Of a stretch of 64,000 bases of DNA, positions 55,849 through 64,000 are shown one piece after another. The notes under the pieces are model-generated. The model saw only the letters and a program-made list of their open reading frames with translations. It was not told the origin of the DNA and did not search any database. Source of the DNA: Cryptomeria japonica (Eukaryota; Streptophyta; Pinopsida; Cupressales; Cupressaceae); NCBI RefSeq assembly GCF_030272615.1, contig NC_081409.1:615892755-615956754 (forward strand). Reading direction: 5' to 3'. The position numbers and the translations under genes were made by a program. Each line of letters starts with the position of its first letter. Within the stretch, counting starts at the first letter, position 1.

Positions 55849-56838
55849 GATGAAGAAAGAATGTCTCAAGTTCAACCAAGATAACTATAGGATATGGAGT
55901 GATAGAATGAAGATTTACATTAAGAGACTTGGTAGTCAGTATTTGGATCATGTAGAAACTACGTATATTGCACCTACTGGAACCCTAACTAATGATTAGA
56001 AGAAAGAACAAGAAGAATATCATCAAGCATTGGAGGCTTTTATCAATTCCCTGTCTGATGCTGAATATGTAGATGTTCATAGTCTTGAAACTACATATGA
56101 AGTTTAGAAAAACTTGAAGAGATCTATAGCGGTGATGAAGATGTCAATATTGCTAAAGAGGAGAGCCTAAGACAAAAGTTTGATGACATGGGAATGTTTG
56201 AAGGTGAGAATATCCAGCAGTATGGTCAAAAGATAAAAGAGATAGTCGGTGAAATAAAAAGTGCAGGAGGGAAAGTGGAAGATGCCATAGTGATCAGTAA
56301 GGTACTGAGAACCCTACTACTGGTCTATGCTATCCGAGTTGCAGCTACTCAGGAGTTGAAATCCATTAACAAAACAAAGGTAACTCTTGACTCTATCATT
56401 GGCAAACTTACTATTTTTGAATTAAATGACTATGATGGTAGTGTACAAAAATCAGAATCTGCATTCAGAGCTTTTGTCTCTAACCCATATGTGAGAAGAA
56501 GTAGAGATACCGACCATAGCTATGAATCTAGATCCAGTAGAGATGTTGATGATGAAGATAGCTTAGTGGAACTTGAAGCATTGTTGGCAAAACAACTACC
56601 TAGAGGCATAGGGAAATATAGAGGTAAACTACCTTTAAAGTGTTTTGCATGCAACAAGATTGGTCATATAGCAGCTAACTGTCCTAATGGTGAAAATGAA
56701 TACAAGAGAGATAAATTCAAGAAGTATAAGGGCAAAGGCAAGAGAGATTGTCTTATAGCGGTTGATAGTGGTATTACTGATGAAGAATCCGATGATGATT
56801 CTAGTGAATATATTGTGTTTGTATCTATTAAGGAATAG
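55849..56838 (+). pseudogene. gag: C3 Gag
   Basis: Starts at ATG 55849 or the next Met (MMKKECLKFNQDNYRIWSDR). Stops near 55997 and 56104 break the N-terminal half. A frameshift then leads to an open frame from 56188 with MGMFEGENIQQYGQKIKEIV, SKVLRTLLLVYAIR and a zinc knuckle CFACNKIGHIAANC at about residue 150 of that frame. The C-x2-C-x4-H-x4-C form is complete here, unlike in C1 and C2. The frame ends with a TAG at 56836. Confidence 0.88.
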
Positions 56839-56859
56839 ATATCAGATCAGAAGGAACTA

Positions 56860-57744
56860 GTGTCCAAGATGGATAACTCTAATGATTGGATCATTGATAG
56901 TGGTTGTTCACATCACATGACCGATGATCGGAGAAAATTTCTTTCCTTGAAGGAATTTGATGGCGGTGTTGTCAGATTTTGCAATGACACACCTTGTATG
57001 GTTAAACGTAAGGGAATTATTTCTCTTAATGGGAAGAGCAGTGCTAACGATGTCTATTGGGTTAAAGGCCTAAAGCACAATCTTCTGAGTGTGGCACAAC
57101 TTAATGACAGAGGATACCCACTGGATTTTAGAAATGGTATGTGCAAAATCTTTGACAACAAAGGTGAATTGATTGCAATCGGGAAACAGACCAGAGGTAA
57201 TCTATTTAATCTTAATCCTAAAGTTAGCAACTATTTGATTAGAAAAATTGATGATAGCTGGCTTTGGCATATGAGATTTTGTCATATAAACTTTGATAAC
57301 ATTGTTAAAGTAAGCAACTCCAAGATAGTAAGAGGCCTGTCTCAGCTAGAAAAACCGGTTAATGCTCTTTATAAAGAATGTAAGTTAGGAAAGATGACTT
57401 CTTCAACTTTCAAGAGCAAGTCCTTCTTAGCAGAGCACTTGTTAGATTTGGTTCATACAGATCTATGTGCACCAATAAGAACAAGAAGCATTCAAGGTGA
57501 TAGATATTCCATGATCTTCATTGATGATTGTTCAAGGATGATGTGGGTCACATTCTTGAAGGATAAGAATGAAGCTTTAGGTAAATTCAAGGCATTCGGG
57601 GCCTTAGCTGAGAAAGAAAGTGACAAAAAGATAAAATGTTTAAGAACAGATGAAGGCGGTGAATTTACTTCGGAGGAATTCACTAAGTACTGTGATGAGA
57701 ATGGTACCAAGCAACGGCTTTTTGCACCATGGACACCACAATAG
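56860..57744 (+). pseudogene. pol: C3 protease, GAG-pre-integrase and integrase core
   Basis: It opens with the protease active site DWIIDSGCSHHMTDD (intact DSG), then the VRF and LLSVAQLNDRGY motifs. GAG-pre-integrase has LWHMRFCHINFDNI and ECKLGKM. The integrase core has HTDLCAP (Asp 1) and FIDDCSRMMWVTF (Asp 2). It stops at TAG 57742 in the motif TPQ-stop-NG, one residue before the NG of the catalytic Glu motif (C1 has TPQQNG). Confidence 0.9.
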
Positions 57745-58527
57745 AATGGTATAGCAGAGAGGAACAACCAGTCAGTGATTGAAGCTGTTGGGACAATGTT
57801 GATACAAGGAAATGTAGCAAAAACATTTTGGAAAGAAACTGTAAGTATAGTTGTCTACACAATGAACCAAGTTTTGATGAAAAGAGGTAAGCACAAGACC
57901 CCCTATGAATATTGGTATGGGAGATCACCTGGTGTTAGTTATTTCAAGATATTTGGTAGCAAATGTTTTATTAAAAGAGGTGATTACATAAGCAAGTTTA
58001 AATCTAAGAGCGATGAAGGCATATTTCTTGGCTATTCCACCAAGAGTGAGGCCTATAAATTATTCAACAACCAGACACAAAGAATTGTTGAGAGTGTTGA
58101 TGTTCGTGTAGATGAATGTCCTGAAGTCTCAGATGGAACTAGTTCAGAGAAGAAGGATGAAGATCCTTGCATTTTGCTTTTGGAACCTGAACTTGTTAAA
58201 TTAGAAACCGGTAAAACAAATCCTAATGTACTTATTCAACCGGAACAAATAAATTTAGAAGAAGATGACAATGAAGAAGCCGAACCTAAAGAGAATGATC
58301 ATGTTATTCCTAGGTATGTGAGACTGAACCACAGTTTTGAGCAGATTATTGGGGATAAGGATGTTGGAGTACTAACTAGAAGAAAAATAAGAGAGAACTC
58401 TTGCATGATCTCCACCATTGAACCTAGAAGTGCTAAGGAGGAATTTGGTGATGATCATTGGGTTAAAGCTATGGAGGAGGAACTGGATCAAATTGAGAAG
58501 AACAACACTTGGACCTTGGTACCTTGA
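57745..58527 (+). pseudogene. pol: C3 integrase C-terminal part and linker
   Basis: It continues with NGIAERNN (catalytic Glu), SIVVYTMNQVLMKRG, FKIFGSKC and EGIFLGYSTKSEAYK. An acidic linker follows, then RLNHSFEQIIGDKDVG and NNTWTLVP. It stops at TGA 58525, where C1 has Arg. Confidence 0.88.
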
Positions 58528-59953
58528 CCAGTAAACAAGAATGTTAAAGGTACTAAATGGGTATTTAGAAACAAGTTAAATGAAGATGGCGTTGTAGTTC
58601 GCAACAAGGAAAGATTAGTTTGCAAGGGTTATGCTCAAGAAGAAGGAGAAGATTATGGTGAAACTTTTTCACTAGTAGCAAGATTGGAAGGTGTCAGAAC
58701 TTTACTTGCATTTGCAGCCCACAAGAAGTTCAAGGTATACTAGATGGATGTTAAGTCTGCATTTTTTAATGGGATATTGGAAGAAGAGGTATACATAGAG
58801 AAACCTGTTGGTTATGCATTGACAGATGAGAAAGACATGGTATGTAGATTGCATAAAGCTTTGTATGGATTGAAGCAGGCACCCAAAGCATGGTATGAAT
58901 GAATTCATACACATCTGATGAAGATAGGCTTTGCAAGAACCAGTGATGATAGTAATATTTATCTCAAGTTTGAAGGAGATGAAATACTAGTCAGTGAAGT
59001 ATTTGTTGATGATATTATTTTTGGAGGTAATGATGTCATGAGCAATAGTTTTGTAGATGAAATGAAGAATGAGTTTGAAATGTCCTTAGTAGGGGAAAAA
59101 AGAATTCATAGGCTTGCAGATACATCAAATGAAGAATGGTATTTTCATTACTGAATCTAAGTATGAGAAAGAGGTTTTGAAGACTTTTGGCATGAGTGAC
59201 TATAAACTAGTTGGAACACCAATGGTTACAGGTTGTAAGTTGTCAAAGGAGGATGCATCTAAGTCTATTGATGAAAAGGAATACAGGTCAATGATTGGCA
59301 AATTACACTGTGTTGTTCACAATAGACTGAATATTGCCCATGCGGTTGGTATAGTTGCAAGATTTTAGAAGAATCCAAAGGAAGCACACCTGATAGCAAC
59401 AAAGAGAATTTTTAGATATCTGAAAGGTACAGTTGACTATGGATTATGGTATTCATATGAAGGAAACTTTGATTTGAAGGCATACACTAATGCTGATTGG
59501 GCAAGAAATATTGATGACCGGAAAAGAACTACCAGTGGAGCATTCTTTCTATGAGGAAGGCTAGTTTCATGGAGTAGTAAGAAACAGAGTTGTACTTCAT
59601 AATCTACTGCTGAAGCTGAGTATGTTGTAGCTTACATGAATTGCACACAAGCTATTTGGATGAGGCACATTGTGGAAGGTTTTAAGATGAAGATCTCAGA
59701 ACCTATAAAGATTTTATGTGATAACATAAGTGCCATTAATATTTCTAAGAATCATGTTTTGCAGGCTCGAACCAAGCACATTGAATTGAAGTATCACTTT
59801 TTGAGGGAAAAATTTCAAAGTAAAGATGTTATCTTAGAGCATGTTTATACCCAGGAGCATCTTGCAGATATCTTTACCAAACTTCTGCCTAAGACCACTT
59901 TTGAGTATCTTAGAAGTCAGTTGGGGATTGTCCCTCTTCATGAAGTTAGTTGA
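58528..59953 (+). pseudogene. pol: C3 reverse transcriptase and RNase H
   Basis: RT motifs are [53 protein letters not shown] and the catalytic VFVDDIIFGGND near 59000. Stops lie at 58741 (TAG, Gln expected), 58900 (TGA, Arg expected), 59366, 59551 and 59600 (TAA, Gln expected), with a frameshift near 59100. RNase H has NADWARNIDDRKRTTSG, STAEAEYVVA and, in the open end, IKILCDNISAINISKN and QEHLADIFTKLLPKTTFEYL. The C terminus at about 59950 is close to where C1 ends. Confidence 0.9.
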
Positions 59954-60306
59954 ACATAATGTTGATTGCATCAATCCCTGAATTACTTGTAAAATTTTAC
60001 ATGGATTGATGAAGAAGTGGATGTATTCCACAGGGGGAGCATCAAGTTGCAGTATGTTATTGATGCACAGTGAAAATTTGACATTAAATGTTTTACTTTC
60101 ACTTTGGCATTCCTATCAAAGGGGGAGAAGAATTATGTGATTGAGGAGAAGAATTATGTGACTGGCAAAGGGAAACCAGCGATAGGCCGATGATAGACAA
60201 AGCATGGTGAATACTTGGTAATGTAAACCAGGATTCCTATTCACCAATCACAATAGCAATCAGAGGTGTTGATATTTGTATTTCCATCAATGCCAAAGGG
60301 AAAGAT
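59954..60306 (+). other. C3 3' non-coding region and polypurine tract
   Basis: It contains purine-rich runs 'agggggagcatc' at 60030, 'aaagggggagaag' at 60120 and the PPT CCAAAGGGAAAGAT ending at 60306. The PPT has an A in place of a G compared with C1 and C2. Confidence 0.75.
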
Positions 60307-61721
60307 TGTTGGCATTTGCATAAAGATTGCAATAATGATATGTTATGTTGTTATTGATGTCAATTGAATTGGTAATGGTATTTATGACATTGTTGATATT
60401 TTTGTTATTATTGATATTGGCTTGTAACCGGCAGGAAGAGCTTTGAGGAAGATGTTATAAACCGGTATGTTAGTTTGTGAGTTGAACCGATAAACCAGTA
60501 TATAAGGTTAAACCCTTTTCTATGCAATGTAACTGGTAAACCCTAACCGATCAAGTTTTTTGGTTTAAGATCTAATGATGAGCGGTAATGATGGAGACAC
60601 ATGTGATCATTGAATGAGGATAAGTTCAGATTGTTTTTGGCATGTTGTTTGTTTGTTTGTTGTTTAGGGAATGAGCAAAATGGATTGCATCTAATGCATA
60701 GCGCGTGATGAGTTACAAAGTCCGATGAAGTGGTGATCATGGAGCGGTTGGAATTTTCTTGAAGGATGTGAGGAGATTGTTATGATTTCTAACGATCAAG
60801 ATTAAACCAACTTGTTTGTAATCTCTATGAGACAATTACGTTTTTGTTGTGTTACCGACCTAATTGATTTGTATTTAAGGTCGATGAAGGTGTTTGTAAG
60901 ATAGTTGGCAAAGTGTTGGCTAAAAACTAGTTGAGTGTGTGGTTGCCTAACCGGAGAATGGATTTGCGGTTTGTGTAAAGGCACATTGAAGCTTAAAAGG
61001 ATCTAATCAAGCAAATGTAGTGCTACTCAAACAAATCAAGAAAACCTATTGTTTTCTAACAATTACAACATAATTGAAATACCCTAACTGGGTAAGCTCT
61101 AACAAGATTGGTTACTTATTAAATCCTCTAACAAGGTGGTCCATTAGCTTGGATTCTCAAACCCTCTATCGAGGTTACTCCTAATAGGGTATTTTGCTTT
61201 TTCATCAAGGCATTTTGTAAATCCCTTAACGGGGTGATTCCTAACAAAATCAGTTCTTAACATGACTTATTGTAAAAGCTTTAACAAGCTTGGCTCCTAA
61301 CAAGGCGAACTTCATAAGAGTTCAGATAGCTATCCTTGTGAGTCTCATCTCACCGTGTTTTTTACCTATTTGGGTTTTCCACGTATAAACATTTGTGTCA
61401 AGTGGTGAATGTTTTTGTGGTTATGATCTTATTTATTGATTTGATTAATTTCTAATAAGGCATGATAACTGGAAGTATGAGAGATCAAATATGTTGAGAT
61501 ATGATTAAGCATTTTGATGTTTACAAGATTGAAGTTGTTTACTATTAAGTTGTTATAACAATTAACCGATTGATGTTGAGTATTGATCTTGATAAGTGAA
61601 AGTTTACTTTGTGAGTTTGATTTTGAGATTGGGAAGTTTGTATCAGTTTTTCAGTATACTGATTCACCCCCCCCCCCCTCTCAGTATTCTACTGGATACT
61701 TATTCTTTCATCATACCATCA
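60307..61721 (+). repeat. C3 3' LTR (1415 bp)
   Basis: It starts TGTTGGCATTTGCATAAAG and ends CATACCATCA. The C-tract is 10 C near 61670, against 8 in the 5' LTR. Confidence 0.92.
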
Positions 61722-61726
61722 GTGTA

Positions 61727-61757
61727 CGCTTATACTCTTGCTAAATTGGGGGCTAAA
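61727..61757 (+). other. G1 3' internal end and polypurine tract
   Basis: CGCTTATACTCTTGC matches the G2 sequence 47850-47875 on the minus strand. The PPT TTGGGGGCTAAA directly precedes the 3' LTR. Confidence 0.85.
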
Positions 61758-62969
61758 TGTAGTGTCATAAAATTGTGACCCTAGTCATTTTTTACTACAA
61801 TAGGGTCCTCACACATGCGAGATCGAATCCTTTAGCCTAATTGGAGACCGAAGATTGCTCAACCCTCAGAACAACTTCTTTCTTGTCCTCTACATCAACC
61901 CGTCCTCACTCTGCCCGAGAGAAAGGGGTAGGACAAGGGAGTGGCACCACTATCCCCCCTTGGATAGGGGCGTGGCACCCCTATCCCTGCCCTATTTTGA
62001 GGCAGGACCCTTCCTAGGGTTGCATTGTTGGTTGTGCATTGGGTGGGAAACTCCCCCGATGTCAACCCGTGATAAAAATAAAATCCACTAACATGCATTT
62101 AAGGGGAATTCATCCTCTCATTTGCATAGGTTGGATAGGTCAAAATTTGATAGGTCAAAGTTGGATAAATTCAAGTTGCAGAAGTGATCAAGCATTCAAG
62201 ATCCTTCAAGCATTCTTTTCCAACATTGAGCATTCTCAAGTCTCCCTTCAAGGCTAGGTGTTGCATTCAAGTCAAGGATTCAACCATTGAAGAGGAGATT
62301 GATTCCAAAAATTAATTCCACACATGAATTTCTATCAACATTGCTACCACAACCTCCCTTGAGGTGATTTATAATTTAGTCTTTCATTTACAACTACTTG
62401 CAAGTACTTTCTTTCATTACTTGGTTAATTCCAAAACTGGGGTTTGACCTAAAGGAAAACCCCCAATCCCAACCCATTTTCCTCTCTTTTATGTGTGTAG
62501 GTTGCAGGTGTGCAACTGTACTTTCAGATACAGGCTCCATTTGTAGAGGTGGAGAAACCCTTTTCATTTCACAGATTCTTCAGAGGACCGTGTACGTTCC
62601 TGCTATGGTCCGGGCAACTTTTCCTCAAATTCGCAGGGCGACTTTGTCTTGACATATTACTACTAGATCCAGGTGCACATCTTCATCCCGTATTCCGATC
62701 TCAAGTTATAATCAGTTCTTGTCACTTTTGCACTACATAATTTCTTTACATTTCAAATAAGGAAGATGGGATCAACTTGTCATTCCCATTTCATTCAGAG
62801 TTCAATCTTCATCTTTGAAGGTTGAATCTAGTGAATTCTCCTCTCATCTTCCAAATGTAATTTGATGAAAAGTGTTTGAAGGTTAATCAATAGTGAAACT
62901 CTCATCTCTCTTTGAGGGAAAGTGTAGTTTTCCTCTTGATCTCAACAATCACCATTTTTCCACATTACA
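61758..62969 (+). repeat. G1 3' LTR (1212 bp)
   Basis: It begins TGTAGTGTCATAAAATTGTG and ends CCACATTACA. It holds an H1-type stem at 62585-62611 (GGACCGTG and TATGGTCC, with wobble pairs). It differs from the 5' LTR by many substitutions and small indels. Confidence 0.9.
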
Positions 62970-64000
62970 AAAACAAAAAATCAATTTAAAAAAAAAAACC
63001 GTCATTTTACATTTATTAAATATTTTTTAATGTTAATTAAATTGCCACAGTTTTTTATTGGAAGATGGGTGTGGGGTCCAGCTAGTGGGCCCCACCCATA
63101 AATGATTTTTATTTTTAACTTTGGAAATTTAATTGTCCAATTGGTGAAAAATTTTGGAAAATGGACTTTAGGGAAATTGGAAAATTTTAAGTCCATGTAT
63201 TGCCCATATAGCGAAATTGGACATTTTCTTCCAACTGGTATAACTTTCACCCGGGGAGTCCATTTTTCAATTTCTTATACTCGTTGGAGAGTTAATTCTA
63301 AGGAATACCATTTGGTACAGGTTTAGTTCAGTTATTTTGTTGTTTTGACATGTTTTAGGAGCATGGAATCCTCATATTCTCCTTGATGTTGTTTTGGTCA
63401 TATCTTTGGCACACGAAATCGGTTTTTTGATTTAGAGTAGGCGTTTGAGAGGGTGTTCAGTGTACTTCAATTTGGTGTTGTTATTGTATAAGTTTGATGA
63501 GTATGGAGAGGTTTACATATTTTCTTGATTTTAGTACATGATTGGACTTGGTTTGAGACTTGGAGTTTTATATGGATAATAGTTGGATGCAGGTGATCAT
63601 TATGGTGTCATGGGTATGCAAGTACATGTTTTGCATTGACACGACATAGTCATGTTTGTGGTGATTTGGTTGATATTAGGAGGTTGTTCTTATCTCCTTG
63701 ATTCTTATTTAGTTCCTTTGACTATGGTACTATTTTGTGGACATGTTTGGCAAATCGGATCGGATGGTGATTTGGTGTTTGAGTCATGGTTGTCTGCATG
63801 GATTATTCTCTTTGATATCTCAGTTTGCAATTTACTAATGTGATGATGAGTTTGCATGTTCATTGATTGGATCTATGGGCTATGTGATTGGTAGGTTTGA
63901 TCTCACCTATTCAGTTGTAGTTGGATGGCTCAAGTGTGGACTATTTATATCCACCAGGTTTGATTCATTGTGGTGCATACTCCTTAGTTGACCTTGTCTA
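62970..64000 (+). mobile_element. R3: leader or internal region, part 3, to window edge
   Basis: It starts with the duplicated aaaac and an A-rich run. Then follows T/G-rich non-coding sequence with 'tggggtccagctagtgggcccc' near 63075. No domain is seen. It is inferred to be the continuation of R3 because it abuts the exact right end of G1. It runs out of the window. Confidence 0.45.

Larger units (their letters stand above)
46563..61721 (+). mobile_element. C3: Ty1/copia element, plus strand, containing G2
   Basis: It begins TGTTGGCATTTGCATAAAG and ends ...CATACCATCA, with perfect gtgta duplications. Its 5' LTR is split by G2 at 46644/54414. Removing G2 and one target copy leaves about 7.4 kb of standard copia structure. 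Multiple stops show it is inactive. Confidence 0.93.
40001..62969 (+). mobile_element. G1: gypsy-like non-autonomous LTR element
   Basis: It begins TGTTGTGTCATAAAATTGTG and ends ...CCACATTACA, with perfect aaaac duplications. LTRs lie at 40001-41240 and 61758-62969, a PBS follows the first and a PPT precedes the second. Its body carries Gag/protease-like frames but no reverse transcriptase, RNase H or integrase. Length without nested C3 is about 7.8 kb. Its relatives here are G2 and R2. Confidence 0.92.

Noticed and set aside
1-64000. CRISPR arrays, operons, phage genes or bacterial features
   Set aside because: Repeats here are LTRs, tandem arrays and microsatellites. The gene content is that of plant retrotransposons.

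Overview
This window is nuclear DNA from a plant with a large, repeat-rich genome. A gymnosperm such as a conifer is plausible from the style of the elements, but nothing here proves it. It is AT-rich and I found no convincing host gene, rRNA gene or CRISPR array. Almost everything recognisable is a retrotransposon: Ty1/copia, Ty3/gypsy-like elements, LINE remnants and solo LTRs, many inserted inside one another. Boundaries were fixed from TG...CA ends, primer-binding sites (PBS), polypurine tracts (PPT) and 5-bp target-site duplications (TSD).

Layout. 1-~3115: 3' end of an LTR element (R1), with a PPT at 1157 and an LTR from 1170 that is full of tandem repeats. ~3116-6450: non-coding, with an LTR-like 3' terminus at 6347. 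6451-8076: 5' LTR and leader of a gypsy-like element (R2). 8077-8843: single copia LTR (S1). 8844-9931 plus 18855-19533: LINE 3' end with an RNase H domain (L1), split by copia element C1 (9932-18849). C1 is itself split by a minus-strand solo LTR, S2 (13400-14610). 19534-22488: AT-rich, with a SINE-like candidate near 19921. 22489-23621: minus-strand LINE-like 3' end (L2). 25640-28390: minus-strand LINE reverse-transcriptase pseudogene (L3).

28405-64000 is one nest. An outer LTR element (R3) starts at 28405 and runs off the window. Copia C2 (minus, 29443-39567) inserted into its leader, and a 4.6-kb solo LTR, S3 (31390-35971, TSD agtta), inserted into C2. Gypsy-like G1 (plus, 40001-62969, TSD aaaac) also inserted into R3. 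Copia C3 (plus, 46563-61721, TSD gtgta) inserted into G1, and gypsy-like G2 (minus, 46645-54413) inserted into the 5' LTR of C3. That is four levels: R3 > G1 > C3 > G2.

How the parts work. The copia elements carry Gag, protease, integrase, reverse transcriptase and RNase H in that order, all with stops or frameshifts; C2 has lost its whole RT. G1 and G2 are relatives that have a Gag/protease-like polyprotein but no RT, RNase H or integrase anywhere, so they look non-autonomous. Most in-frame stops sit where relatives have Gln, Arg or Trp codons, as expected from decay of methylated cytosines. The most unusual signals are a hairpin repeated in the LTRs and leaders of G1/G2, with a possible compensatory base change, and a CpG-rich palindrome cluster inside S3.
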